From: Rhodopseudomonas palustris
GTDB taxonomy: Bacteria; Pseudomonadota; Alphaproteobacteria; Rhizobiales; Xanthobacteraceae
NCBI RefSeq assembly: GCF_013415845.1
Contig: NZ_CP058907.1
Location: 434,001 to 498,000 of the forward strand
Length of the DNA: 64,000 nt
Direction of reading: 5' to 3'
Shown: positions 8,358-16,886 of the stretch, one piece after another
How the letters are laid out: each line of letters starts with the position of its first letter
Position numbering within the stretch: position 1 is the first letter of the stretch
The notes under the pieces: generated by a model
Told to the model about the DNA's origin: nothing
The model's input: only the letters and a program-made list of their open reading frames with translations
The model's database searches: none
Made by a program: the position numbers and the translations under genes

Positions 8358-8437
8358 TTGTTATTTCGCGATTTCTGCGTATATTGCGTCGCAACGCGTG
8401 CTGGTGCCCGGTCCTATTCGGCCGGGCCTGTTTTTTG
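8358..8437 (+). promoter_or_regulatory. Promoter plus short terminated leader RNA upstream of typA
   Basis: TTGTTA at 8358 and TATATT at 8380 are spaced 16 bp and look like a sigma-70 promoter. About 15-20 bases after the likely start, a GC-rich hairpin (GCCCGGTCC pairing with GGCCGGGC, 8406-8427) is followed by six T at 8431-8436, an intrinsic terminator. The product would be an RNA of about 45 nt. The rest of the typA leader to 8565 shows no other clear element. Confidence 0.55.
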
Positions 8438-8565
8438 CGATTTCAGATTGCGATTGCCCGGCGCGTTTCAGACATAGGCTGGCTTCGGCGCGCCCTTCGG
8501 CGCATCCCGCGGTGTGCCTATGATCTCGCTGATCAGGCAACGCCCGCAGGACCGACAGAAGAGCC

Positions 8566-10389
8566 ATGACCCTCCGTAACATCGCCATTATCGCCCACGT
8601 CGACCACGGCAAGACCACTCTTGTCGACAAACTGCTGCAGCAGTCCGGCACCTATCGCGACAACCAGCGCCAGGTCGAACGGGCGATGGACTCCAACGAT
8701 CTCGAACGCGAGCGTGGCATCACCATTCTGGCGAAGTGTACTTCGGTGGTCTGGGGCGACACCCACATCAACATCGTCGACACGCCCGGCCACGCCGACT
8801 TCGGCGGCGAAGTCGAGCGTATCCTGTCGATGGTCGATGGCGTGATCGTGCTGGTCGACGCTGCCGAGGGCCCGATGCCGCAGACCAAGTTCGTGGTCGG
8901 CAAGGCGCTGAAGCTCGGCCTCAAGCCGATCGTCGCAATCAACAAGGTCGACCGCTCCGACGCCCGCGTCACCGAAGTGGTCAACGAGGTGTTTGACCTG
9001 TTCGCCGCGCTCGACGCGACCGACGAGCAGCTCGACTTCCCGATCCTGTACGGCTCCGGCAAGAACGGCTGGATGTCGGACAAGCCGGACGGCGATCCGA
9101 GCGAAGGCATGAAGCCGCTGTTCGAGCTGGTGCTCAAGCACGTTCATCCGCCGGTGGTGGAAGAAGGTCCGTTCCGCCTGCTCGGCACCATCCTCGAAGC
9201 CAATCCCTATCTCGGCCGCATCATCACCGGCCGCATCGCGTCGGGCTCGGTGAAGCCGAACCAGGCCGTCAAGGTGCTGTCGCGCGACGGCAAGCTGGTC
9301 GAGCAGGGCCGCATCAGCAAGATCCTCGCCTTCCGCGGCCTCGAGCGCGTGCCGCTCGATATCGCCGAAGCCGGTGACATCGTGGCGATCGCCGGCCTGA
9401 CCAAGGGGACCGTCGCCGACACCTTCTGCGATCCGGCGGTCGATACCCCGATCCAGGCCCAGGCGATCGATCCGCCGACCGTGTCGATGTCGTTCATCGT
9501 CAACAACTCGCCGCTTGCCGGCACCGAAGGCGACAAGGTCACCAGCCGCCTGATCCGCGACCGCCTGCTCCGCGAGGCCGAGGGCAACGTCGCGCTGCGC
9601 GTGGTCGAATCCGCCGACAAGGACGCGATGGAAGTGTCGGGTCGCGGCGAATTGCAGCTCGCGATCCTGATCGAGAACATGCGCCGTGAAGGTTTCGAAC
9701 TCAGCGTGTCGCGTCCGCGCGTCGTGCTGACCCGCGACGAGAACGGCCAGCTGCTCGAGCCGGTCGAGGAAGTCGTGATCGACGTCGACGAGGAATTCTC
9801 CGGCGTCGTCGTGCAGAAGATGAGCGAACGCAAGGCCGAGATGATCGAGATGCGGCCCTCGGGCGGCAATCGTCTGCGGCTGGTGTTCTACGCGCCGACC
9901 CGCGGCCTGATCGGCTACCAGGGCGAACTGATGACCGATACCAAGGGTACGGCCATCATGAACCGGCTGTTCCACAACTACCTGCCGTATCGCGGCGAGA
10001 TCCAGGGCCGCCGCAACGGCGTGCTGATCTCCAACGATCAGGGCGAGGCTGTGGCTTATGCGATGTTCAAGCTGGAAGACCGCGGCCCGATGATGATCGA
10101 GCCGGGCTGGAAGGTCTACAAGGGCATGATCGTCGGTGAGCACACCCGCGACAACGACCTCGAGATCAACGTCCTCAAGGGCAAGCAGCTCACCAACATC
10201 CGCACCACCTCGAAGGACGAGGCGGTGCGTCTGACGCCGCCGATCCGGATGACGCTGGAAAAGGCGCTGGCCTATATCGAAGACGACGAGCTGGTCGAGA
10301 TCACGCCGAAGTCGATCCGGCTGCGCAAGCGCCTGCTCGACCCCAACGAGCGCAAGCGCGCCGAGAAAAGCAAGCAGGCGGTCGCCTGA
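8566..10389 (+). CDS. typA: Ribosome-associated GTPase TypA/BipA
   Basis: A 607-residue translational GTPase of full length. G motifs are AHVDHGKTT (10-18), DTPGHADF (72-79) and NKVD (126-129), with the ERGIT switch near 49-53. The EF-G-like beta-barrel and alpha/beta domains and the BipA-specific C-terminal domain follow. TypA binds the ribosome and aids large-subunit assembly and stress adaptation. It is monocistronic here: an upstream short leader with a terminator could set its expression, and an 11-bp hairpin follows at 10415. Codon use is typical of highly expressed genes. The ATG start matches the family N-terminus exactly. Confidence 0.98.
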   Translation: MTLRNIAIIAHVDHGKTTLVDKLLQQSGTYRDNQRQVERAMDSNDLERERGITILAKCTSVVWGDTHINIVDTPGHADFGGEVERILSMVDGVIVLVDAAEGPMPQTKFVVGKALKLGLKPIVAINKVDRSDARVTEVVNEVFDLFAALDATDEQLDFPILYGSGKNGWMSDKPDGDPSEGMKPLFELVLKHVHPPVVEEGPFRLLGTILEANPYLGRIITGRIASGSVKPNQAVKVLSRDGKLVEQGRISKILAFRGLERVPLDIAEAGDIVAIAGLTKGTVADTFCDPAVDTPIQAQAIDPPTVSMSFIVNNSPLAGTEGDKVTSRLIRDRLLREAEGNVALRVVESADKDAMEVSGRGELQLAILIENMRREGFELSVSRPRVVLTRDENGQLLEPVEEVVIDVDEEFSGVVVQKMSERKAEMIEMRPSGGNRLRLVFYAPTRGLIGYQGELMTDTKGTAIMNRLFHNYLPYRGEIQGRRNGVLISNDQGEAVAYAMFKLEDRGPMMIEPGWKVYKGMIVGEHTRDNDLEINVLKGKQLTNIRTTSKDEAVRLTPPIRMTLEKALAYIEDDELVEITPKSIRLRKRLLDPNERKRAEKSKQAVA

Positions 10390-10414
10390 TCGTCTGTCTG
10401 ATACTCTGACTTTC

Positions 10415-10442
10415 CGATGCCCGGCCTTCGTGCCGGGCATCG
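10415..10442 (+). terminator. Terminator-like hairpin after typA
   Basis: An 11-bp perfect stem (CGATGCCCGGC with GCCGGGCATCG) encloses a 6-nt loop 26 bp after the typA stop. It lacks a long T run, so termination may be weak or factor-assisted. Confidence 0.6.
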
Positions 10443-10498
10443 TCGTCTCAAGGCCCCCCTGACATCGAACCGCCGTCAGCCCCGTGATAGGATCGCGC

Positions 10499-11767
10499 AT
10501 GCCGTCATCCAGCTTTCCGCCCTCGGTCGACATCGCGATCATCGGCGCCGGCGCGTCCGGCCTCGGCGCGGCGCGGACGCTGGAAGGGACGGGCCTGTCG
10601 GTGATCGTGCTGGAAGCGCGGAACCGGATCGGCGGCCGAGCCTGGACCCGGATGGTGACGCCGGAGATCGCATTCGACGTCGGCTGCGGCTGGCTACATT
10701 CGGCCGACGAGAACTCATTCGTCGGCATCGCCAAGCAGCTTGGCATTGGCATCGACAAGACGCATCCACCGTGGGGCGAGGCGAGCTTCGGCGATGTGTT
10801 TCCCAAGCGCGACCGCGCGGCCTTCGGCAAAGCACTCGACGCGTTCTACGAGCGGGTCTGGCGCGCGGCGAAACACAAGACCGATGTGGTTGCAACGACG
10901 CTACTCGAGCCTGGCAACCGCTGGAATCCGATGATCGATGCGGTCTCGACCTACGTCAACGGCGCCGAGCTCGATCGCATCTCGGTGCACGATCTCGAAT
11001 CCTATCGCGACACCGGCATCAACTGGCGGGTTCGCGAAGGCTACGGCACGCTGATCGCGGCTTACGGCGCGCCTTGCCCCGTGGCGCTGAACTGTGTGGT
11101 CGAACTGATCGATCACTCCGAGCGGCGGATCAAAATCAACACCTCGCTCGGTACGCTCAGCGCCAGCCAGGTCATCATCACGGTGCCGACCAATCTGATT
11201 GCCGACGAGGCGATCCGGTTCGCGCCGGCGCTGCCGGGCAAGGTCGAGGCCGCGCGCCATTTGCCGCTCGGCGTCGACGACAAGGTGATGCTGAAGCTCT
11301 CCGACTCGAATGGTTTTCCTGCCGACGGCAATCTGCGTGCCGCCACGATGCGGAGCGCGATGGGGACGTATCACCTGCGCCCGTTCGGCCATGATTGTAT
11401 CGAAGGCTTTTTCGGCGGCCGCTACGCGCGCGAGCTGGAGGACGCCGGCGAGGGGGCTTTCGCCGCGCAGGCGATCGACGAGATCGCCGATCTGCTCGGC
11501 AACGACATCCGCCGCAAGCTGTCGCCGCTGGCGGAATCGCGCTGGGCCCACGACCCGTTCGCGCGCGGCGCCTATTCGCATGCGCTTCCCGGCCATGCCG
11601 GTGCCCGAGCCGTGCTGGCGGCGCTGGTCGATGGCCGGCTGTTCTTCGCCGGAGAGGCGACCTCGCCGCAGTTCTTTTCGACCGCGCATGGCGCGCGTGA
11701 TTCGGGCGAGCGTGCAGCGCGACAAGCGATCGATTGTCGCAGCGGCCCAGGTTTCGCGGCGAACTAA
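10499..11767 (+). CDS. Flavin-containing amine oxidase
   Basis: A protein of 422 residues from the ATG at 10499, which has AGGA six bases upstream; a GTG at 10484 is also in frame but poorly placed. The FAD-binding Rossmann motif GAGASG lies at 16-21, followed by EARNRIGGRAW, the hallmark of monoamine oxidase/polyamine oxidase-type flavoenzymes. The C-terminal FFAGEATSPQFFSTAHGA segment is the second FAD motif. No signal peptide or twin-arginine leader is visible, so it is probably cytoplasmic. The amine substrate is unknown. It follows typA after a hairpin and appears to stand alone. Confidence 0.9.
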   Translation: MPSSSFPPSVDIAIIGAGASGLGAARTLEGTGLSVIVLEARNRIGGRAWTRMVTPEIAFDVGCGWLHSADENSFVGIAKQLGIGIDKTHPPWGEASFGDVFPKRDRAAFGKALDAFYERVWRAAKHKTDVVATTLLEPGNRWNPMIDAVSTYVNGAELDRISVHDLESYRDTGINWRVREGYGTLIAAYGAPCPVALNCVVELIDHSERRIKINTSLGTLSASQVIITVPTNLIADEAIRFAPALPGKVEAARHLPLGVDDKVMLKLSDSNGFPADGNLRAATMRSAMGTYHLRPFGHDCIEGFFGGRYARELEDAGEGAFAAQAIDEIADLLGNDIRRKLSPLAESRWAHDPFARGAYSHALPGHAGARAVLAALVDGRLFFAGEATSPQFFSTAHGARDSGERAARQAIDCRSGPGFAAN

Positions 11768-11882
11768 CTTCCACCCCAAGTGTCGCGATTGCCGCAAATC
11801 GGCGCGGAAATACGCAAGTCGTCCGGTCAGTTGTCCGATTCCGGCACAGTGCGGGCGTGGTCTGGTGCAGAAAATCCACACG

Positions 11883-11897
11883 TTAACCGATAATTAA
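11883..11897. promoter_or_regulatory. Candidate CtrA-binding box (TTAA-N7-TTAA)
   Basis: TTAACCGATAATTAA is a perfect match to the TTAA-N7-TTAA consensus of the alphaproteobacterial cell-cycle regulator CtrA. It lies 46 bp upstream of the GNAT ATG at 11943. Binding is inferred. Confidence 0.5.
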
Positions 11898-11942
11898 CGT
11901 TGGAGCTTGAAGCCGGCCCCGCGACTTGCTTTGATCACCGTC

Positions 11943-12452
11943 ATGAGCACGACCCTGATCGAGGTACGAGCGGCAAGGGCAGCGGATGCGCCCGCGGTCG
12001 CGGCCACCCATGACGAAGCCTGGCGTTCCGCGTATCAGGGCATCATCCCGGGTGCGGAGCTGGAAAAGCTGATCAACCGCCGCGGTCCGACCTGGTGGGA
12101 CTCGGCGATCCGCAAGGGCAGCCGAATCAGCGTGCTGTGCTTCGGCGACAAGATTGCCGGCTACGCCAATTACGGTCGTAACCGCGCCCGCAGCCTGCAG
12201 TTCGAAGGCGAGATCTACGAGCTCTATCTGCGTCCCGAGTTCCAGGGGCTGGGCTTCGGTCGCCGGCTGTTCGCCGCCGCTCGGCGCGATCTGGTGCAGA
12301 GCGGCCTAAAGAGCATGGTGATCTGGGCGCTGTCGGATAACGAGCCGGCGACCGAATTCTATCGCGCGCTCGGCGGCCGGATGGTTGCCCGCTCGTCGGA
12401 GCGGTTCGGGCCGAAGTCGCTCGACAAGGTTGCGTTTGCCTGGAGCAATTGA
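11943..12452 (+). CDS. GNAT family N-acetyltransferase
   Basis: A protein of 169 residues from the ATG at 11943. A TTG at 11907 is in frame, but its GGAG sits only one base away, so it is less likely. The acetyl-CoA binding motif A is IYELYLRPEFQGLGFGRRLF (R/Q-x-x-G-x-G/A), followed by the NEPATEFYRALGG motif of motif B. These are diagnostic of GNAT fold proteins; the acceptor substrate is not recognisable. It precedes ppa by 76 bp on the same strand. A CtrA-type box lies immediately upstream, suggesting possible cell-cycle control. Confidence 0.85.
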   Translation: MSTTLIEVRAARAADAPAVAATHDEAWRSAYQGIIPGAELEKLINRRGPTWWDSAIRKGSRISVLCFGDKIAGYANYGRNRARSLQFEGEIYELYLRPEFQGLGFGRRLFAAARRDLVQSGLKSMVIWALSDNEPATEFYRALGGRMVARSSERFGPKSLDKVAFAWSN

Positions 12453-12528
12453 GCTTTTTGCGCTGGCGGACGCCGCGAGCGCAGGCTATTCGGGTGGTTC
12501 CTGAAATCAAATCAGTCTGGAGCTCTTG

Positions 12529-13065
12529 ATGCGCATCGACGCAATCCCCGTCGGCGTGAACCCTCCGTATGACGTCAACGTCATCATCGAGGTGCCGGTC
12601 GGCGGTGAGCCGATCAAGTACGAAATGGATAAGGCTGCCGGTACCTTGGTGGTCGATCGGTTTCTCTATACCGCGATGCATTATCCGGGGAATTACGGCT
12701 TCATCCCCCACACCCTGTCGGACGACGGCGACCCTTGCGACGTGCTGGTCGCCAACACCCGCGGCATCGTGCCGGGCGCGGTGATGAGCGTGCGGCCGGT
12801 CGGCGTGTTGTACATGAGCGACGAAGCGGGCCACGACGAGAAGATCATCGCGGTACCGTCGTCGAAGCTCACCCAGCGCTACGATCGCATCAAGACCTAC
12901 TCGGACCTGCCGGAGATCACGCTGGCTCAGTTCCAGCACTTCTTCGAGCACTACAAGGACCTCGAGCCCGGCAAGTGGGTCAAGGTGGTGCGTTGGGGCG
13001 GCGCCGACGAAGCCCATAAGCTGATCCTCGAAGGCCTCGACCGGGCCAAGAAGGCCAAGGGCTAA
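12529..13065 (+). CDS. ppa: Inorganic pyrophosphatase
   Basis: A 178-residue soluble family I pyrophosphatase, hydrolysing pyrophosphate to two phosphates to drive biosynthetic reactions. Visible signatures include the substrate-binding KYE, the [12 protein letters not shown] segment, and the metal-binding motif [10 protein letters not shown]. The start is the ATG at 12529 with GGAG seven bases upstream; the preceding TTG in frame is not needed. Length is normal for bacterial hexameric enzymes. It sits between a GNAT gene and an M20 peptidase on the same strand, probably with its own promoter. Confidence 0.98.
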   Translation: MRIDAIPVGVNPPYDVNVIIEVPVGGEPIKYEMDKAAGTLVVDRFLYTAMHYPGNYGFIPHTLSDDGDPCDVLVANTRGIVPGAVMSVRPVGVLYMSDEAGHDEKIIAVPSSKLTQRYDRIKTYSDLPEITLAQFQHFFEHYKDLEPGKWVKVVRWGGADEAHKLILEGLDRAKKAKG

Positions 13066-13100
13066 GCGGCCGGACGAAGCGCCGGCGAACAGGAGTTCTG

Positions 13101-14582
13101 ATGCGCCGGCTGCTTCGATGGATTCGTAACCTGGTCGCGATCGCCTTGCTGGCGGTCGCGGTCCTGGCCGGTGTGCTGGCCTACAACACGTTCCGGCACG
13201 GCTCGCGGCAGATCACAGTCGCCGCGGTGCCGCCGATCGCGATTGACGAGCAGGGCGCCGCTGAGCGGTTGTCGCAGTCGATCCGCTTCCAGACCATCTC
13301 CAATTTCCTCAATCCCGAGCAGGACGCCGAGGCGCTGCGCGGTTTGCGCGCGCACATCCAGTCCAGCTTCCCGGCGTTCCACGCCGCGGCGAAGCGAGAA
13401 ATCGTCGGCGGTCATAGCCTGCTCTACACCTGGGAAGGCAGCGACCCGCAGGCCAAGCCGATCGGGCTATTGGCGCATCAGGACGTGGTGCCGATCGCCC
13501 CCAAGACCGAGCAGGACTGGCAGCAGCCGCCGTTCAGCGGTGCGATCGAAGGTGGCTACGTCTGGGGCCGCGGCTCGTGGGACGACAAGGGCAACCTCTA
13601 CGCCATGCTGGAGGCCGCCGAGCTGATGGCCAAGCAGGGCTTCAGGCCCAAGCGCACCATCTATTTCGCGTTCGGCCATGACGAGGAAGTCTCCGGCCTG
13701 CGCGGGGCCGCCAAGATCGCCGAGCTCCTGGCCTCGCGGAACGTCCGGCTCGATTTCGTGCTCGACGAGGGGCTGCTGATCACCGACGGGGTGATGAAGG
13801 GCCTCGACAAGCCCGCCGCGCTGATCGGCGTCTCCGAGAAGGGCTACGCCACGCTGGTGTTGACGGCCCGCGGCACCCCGGGCCACTCGTCGATGCCGCC
13901 GCGCGACACCACGATCGGGATGCTGGCCGCCGCGTTGACGCATCTCGAAGACAACCGGCTGCCGATGCGGATCCGCGGCTCGGTGGCCGAGATGTTCGAC
14001 ACCCTGGCGCCCGAGATGAGCGGTTTCAGCCGGGTCGCGCTGTCCAATCTGTGGCTGTTCCGGCCACTGTTGCTGCGGGAGTTCGCCAAGAGCGGCACCA
14101 CGGCGGCGATGGTGCAGACGACGACGGCGCTCACCGTGTTCAACGCCGGTGACAAGGACAACGTGCTGCCCGGCGTGGCCGAGGCCAGCGTCAATTTCCG
14201 CCTGCTGCCGGGCGACACCCAGACGAGCGTCACCGATCACGTCCGCAGCGTGGTCGCCAACGACCGAATCGGTATCCAGGGGTTCGACGGCAATTTCGAT
14301 CCGCCGCCGGTGACCGGGACGAGCAGCGTGTCCTATCAGGCGCTGAATCGCACCATCCGCGAGGTGTTTCCGGATGTCGTGGTCGCTCCCGGCCTGATGA
14401 TCGCCGCGACCGACTCAAGGCATTATGCGCAGGTCGCCGACAACATCTTCCGGTTCTCGCCGGTGCGCGCCACGCCCGAGGACCTCAAGCGCTTCCACGG
14501 CACCAACGAGCGCATCAGCATCAAGAACTACGCGGATATGATCCGGTTCTATGTCCGACTGATGCAGTCGACGGCGGGCTGA
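13101..14582 (+). CDS. M20 family peptidase (PM20D1/carboxypeptidase S-like), membrane-anchored
   Basis: A 493-residue protein. A hydrophobic N-terminal helix at about 10-28 suggests a signal anchor into the periplasm. The zinc-peptidase core shows LLAHQDVVPI (H126, D128), GRGSWDDKG, the catalytic pair in GHDEEVSG (E195-E196) and a C-terminal TDSRHY histidine. The lid/dimerisation domain has the RGTPGHSSMPP motif. This is the M20 carboxypeptidase S/PM20D1-type arrangement. The N-acyl or peptide substrate is not evident. It follows ppa by 35 bp, with a good ribosome site (AGGAG) before the ATG, so cotranscription is plausible. Confidence 0.9.
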   Translation: MRRLLRWIRNLVAIALLAVAVLAGVLAYNTFRHGSRQITVAAVPPIAIDEQGAAERLSQSIRFQTISNFLNPEQDAEALRGLRAHIQSSFPAFHAAAKREIVGGHSLLYTWEGSDPQAKPIGLLAHQDVVPIAPKTEQDWQQPPFSGAIEGGYVWGRGSWDDKGNLYAMLEAAELMAKQGFRPKRTIYFAFGHDEEVSGLRGAAKIAELLASRNVRLDFVLDEGLLITDGVMKGLDKPAALIGVSEKGYATLVLTARGTPGHSSMPPRDTTIGMLAAALTHLEDNRLPMRIRGSVAEMFDTLAPEMSGFSRVALSNLWLFRPLLLREFAKSGTTAAMVQTTTALTVFNAGDKDNVLPGVAEASVNFRLLPGDTQTSVTDHVRSVVANDRIGIQGFDGNFDPPPVTGTSSVSYQALNRTIREVFPDVVVAPGLMIAATDSRHYAQVADNIFRFSPVRATPEDLKRFHGTNERISIKNYADMIRFYVRLMQSTAG

Positions 14583-14628
14583 AGTACGGCGCCTCCGGTC
14601 ACCGCACCGTCCGTGACATAACGCGTCG

Positions 14629-14730
14629 CGTCATTGCCGGGCTCGACCCGGCAATCCATCATCTCGATGAAACGCTTCTTTCGCGCGCTCGCGCGCGCGA
14701 TGGATACGCGGGTCAAGCCTGCGTATGACG
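14629..14730. repeat. Palindromic intergenic repeat, family A
   Basis: Outer arms CGTCATTGCCGGGCTCGACC and GGTCAAGCCTGCGTATGACG form an imperfect inverted repeat. ATCCATC and GATGGAT pair inside. The same arrangement recurs at 61130-61221. It lies between two convergent genes. Confidence 0.7.
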
Positions 14731-14770
14731 AATGTGGAGGAAGCAGCGTAAGCCGCCAAGTCGCGCCCGC

Positions 14771-15658
14771 TTACACCGCCGGCTTAGGTAGGCCGTGGAT
14801 TGCGCAGGCGGCACGGACGGTGTTGACCAGCAGGCACGCCACCGTCATCAGGCCGACGCCGCCGGGCACCGGGGTGATGGCGCCGGCAACCTCCTTGGCC
14901 TCGGCGAAGGCGACGTCGCCGAGCAGCTTGTCCTTGCCGCCGTCCTTGCCCGGCGTGCGGTTGATGCCGACGTCGATCACGGTGGCGCCCGGCTTGATCC
15001 AGTCGCCCTTCACCATCTCGGCCTTCCCGACCGCCGCGAACACCAGATCGGCCTGGCGGCACAGCGCCGGCAGGTCGCGGGTGCGCGAATGCGCGATCGT
15101 CACCGTGGCGTTCTCGTTCAGCAGCAATTGCACCAGCGGCTTGCCGACCAGATTGGAGCGGCCGATCACCAGCGCGTTCATGCCCTCGAGCGAAGCGTGC
15201 ACAGTCTTGGCCATGATGATGCTGCCGAGCGGCGTGCACGGCGTCAGCGCGAACAGGCCGGAGGCCAGCCGGCCGGCATTGGTCGGGTTGAGGCCGTCGA
15301 CATCCTTGGCAGGATCGATCGCGTCGATCACCGCGTTGCTGTCGAGCCCCTTCGGCAGCGGCAATTGCACCAGAATGCCGTGCACGGCCGGATCGGCATT
15401 GAGCGTTGCGATCAACGCCATCACCTCGGCCTGCGGCACGTCGGCGGGCAGCCGGTGCTCGAACGAGGCCATGCCGGCCTCCTGGGTCTGCTTGTGCTTG
15501 GAGCGGACATAGACCTCGGAAGCCGGGTCGTTGCCGACCAGCACCACCGCCAGGCCCGGCGTGATGCCGTGGTCGGTCTTCAGCCGCGTGACCTCGGCGG
15601 CGACGCGGGCGCGCACCTCGGCCGAGATGGTTTTTCCGTCGATGATCCGGGCGGTCAT
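14771..15658 (-). CDS. folD: Bifunctional methylenetetrahydrofolate dehydrogenase/cyclohydrolase
   Basis: A protein of 295 residues from the ATG at 15658, which has AGAGGA upstream; the open frame before it is out of family. FolD interconverts 5,10-methylene-, methenyl- and 10-formyl-tetrahydrofolate. Signatures are [14 protein letters not shown] (active-site Tyr and Lys), [10 protein letters not shown], the [13 protein letters not shown] loop, the NADP-binding [12 protein letters not shown], and the C-terminal [10 protein letters not shown]. Length and order are canonical. It precedes the small YggU gene at 15765 in the opposite order of transcription; both run on the minus strand with folD downstream. 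Confidence 0.98.
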   Translation of the reverse strand: MTARIIDGKTISAEVRARVAAEVTRLKTDHGITPGLAVVLVGNDPASEVYVRSKHKQTQEAGMASFEHRLPADVPQAEVMALIATLNADPAVHGILVQLPLPKGLDSNAVIDAIDPAKDVDGLNPTNAGRLASGLFALTPCTPLGSIIMAKTVHASLEGMNALVIGRSNLVGKPLVQLLLNENATVTIAHSRTRDLPALCRQADLVFAAVGKAEMVKGDWIKPGATVIDVGINRTPGKDGGKDKLLGDVAFAEAKEVAGAITPVPGGVGLMTVACLLVNTVRAACAIHGLPKPAV

Positions 15659-15764
15659 GTCGTCCTCTTTGACTGGTCCAGCCGATGCGTCCGCATCGAA
15701 ATGACAACGCCTCCCCGGACGGAGAGGCGAACGGTGGATCGCCCTCGCGGGCCTCCCGGGTTGT

Positions 15765-16091
15765 TCATTCGGCGGGCTTGGCCGCCACCAGGCGGCGCAA
15801 CGCCTCGCCGAGCTGTTTTGGATCGCCGTCGATCGCGATCTGTTTTTGCCGCGATGTCGCGCCGGACAGCAGCCTGACATTGCGTTTCGGCACCCCGACC
15901 GCTTTCGCCAGCAGCTCGGTCACCGCCCGGTTGGCCTCGCCGCCGTCGGCGATCGCCCGGACCCGCACTTTGACCACCGGCCGACCGTCGGACAGCGTCT
16001 CCAGCCCGTCGATGTCATCGCGGCCGCCGCGCGGGGTGACCCGCACCGCCACCGCAACGCCCTGAGCCGAATACCGCCAAGCTTCCGCCAT
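15765..16091 (-). CDS. YggU/DUF167 family protein
   Basis: A 108-residue small protein with the DUF167 signature: [12 protein letters not shown] at the start and [17 protein letters not shown] near the middle, followed by [16 protein letters not shown]. The family is widespread, usually beside yggT, as here. Its function is unsettled. It is 25 bp downstream of the YggT gene, so the pair is probably one transcript, followed by folD after 106 bp that include a modest hairpin (GCCTC with GAGGC). Confidence 0.9.
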   Translation of the reverse strand: MAEAWRYSAQGVAVAVRVTPRGGRDDIDGLETLSDGRPVVKVRVRAIADGGEANRAVTELLAKAVGVPKRNVRLLSGATSRQKQIAIDGDPKQLGEALRRLVAAKPAE

Positions 16092-16116
16092 GCCGGCGCT
16101 CGCCTTTTCGGCGCGG

Positions 16117-16407
16117 TTAGAACACCGCTGGGTAGATGTAATAGGTGATCACCCGCTGCAGGAACATGATCAGAAGGATCAGGATGATCGGCGAGATGTC
16201 GAGACCGCCGAGCGAGGGCAGCAGATTGCGGATCGGCGCCAGCAGCGGCTCGGTGATTCGGTACAGAAACTCGGACACCGCGCCGACGAACTGGTTACGC
16301 GTGTTCACCACGTTGAAGGCGATCAGCCAGGACAGGATCGCGGACGCGATCAGCAGCCAGATGTAGAGATCGAGGATGATGAGAACGATGTCGAGAATGG
16401 CGCGCAT
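16117..16407 (-). CDS. YggT family membrane protein
   Basis: A protein of 96 residues from the ATG at 16407; the frame is open upstream but that segment is unlike the family. Two hydrophobic helices (about 4-28 and 66-90) flank a loop with the conserved TEPLLAPIRNLLPSLGGLDISP stretch in part (TEPLLAPIR, GGLDISPI). YggT proteins are short integral membrane proteins often found with yggU/DUF167 and pyrroline or cell-division genes; the function is uncertain. The start is divergent from tRNA-Ala at 16607. Confidence 0.9.
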   Translation of the reverse strand: MRAILDIVLIILDLYIWLLIASAILSWLIAFNVVNTRNQFVGAVSEFLYRITEPLLAPIRNLLPSLGGLDISPIILILLIMFLQRVITYYIYPAVF

Positions 16408-16606
16408 GGCGGGGGAAAACTCGCGGTTTCGGTCGCGGAAAGCTCGAGCCGTAGATATCGGTTCACCCCCGTCCAAACAAGGGAACTCGGCGGCAATAAA
16501 GCCGCGGCCGGCCGATTTCGATCCGCCCTGTCGTCCTTGACTTGGTCGCGACCTGCACTGTAAATGGCGGCGTTCGCTGGCGGTACGACATGTGCCGCCT
16601 GCGCAA

Positions 16607-16682
16607 GGGGCCATAGCTCAGCTGGGAGAGCGCATCGTTCGCAATGATGAGGTCGGCGGTTCGATCCCGCCTGGCTCCACCA
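16607..16682 (+). tRNA. tRNA-Ala (anticodon CGC)
   Basis: A full 76-nt cloverleaf with encoded CCA. The acceptor arms GGGGCCA and TGGCTCC include the G3-U70 pair that identifies alanine tRNA. The D arm is GCTC/GAGC, the anticodon loop TTCGCAA gives anticodon CGC (reads GCG), and the T arm GGCGG-TTCGATC-CCGCC is standard. A 9-bp hairpin without a T run follows directly at 16683. The 200 bp up to the next gene hold no recognised gene. Confidence 0.97.
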
Positions 16683-16886
16683 ACTTTCCGAAACAGAGTC
16701 GGGAAGTTGGCGACCTTCGCGGCACGATCCCAGCAATCTGTTTTTCCGAAATCGAGAACGACGACCCGGTCTCCCTTTTGGTAAGGACCGTGAATCTGCT
16801 TGTCCGAGCGACATCGCCGGCCGCCAGTCGCCGCGCGCCTTGGCGGCCGAGCGCCCTGTTCGAGACGCCCGGCCTGAGCCTGACGA

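Noticed and set aside
8533..10830. Long open frame antisense to typA, and similar ones antisense to katG, pnp, infB and fabB
   Set aside because: Long stop-free antisense frames are expected in GC-rich highly expressed genes, because codon bias avoids the complementary stop triplets. Their translations are Arg/Ala/Asp-rich, without family motifs or ribosome sites.
16683..16710. Hairpin after tRNA-Ala as a terminator
   Set aside because: The 9-bp stem AACTTTCCG/CGGGAAGTT is not followed by T residues; it may only protect or guide processing of the tRNA end.
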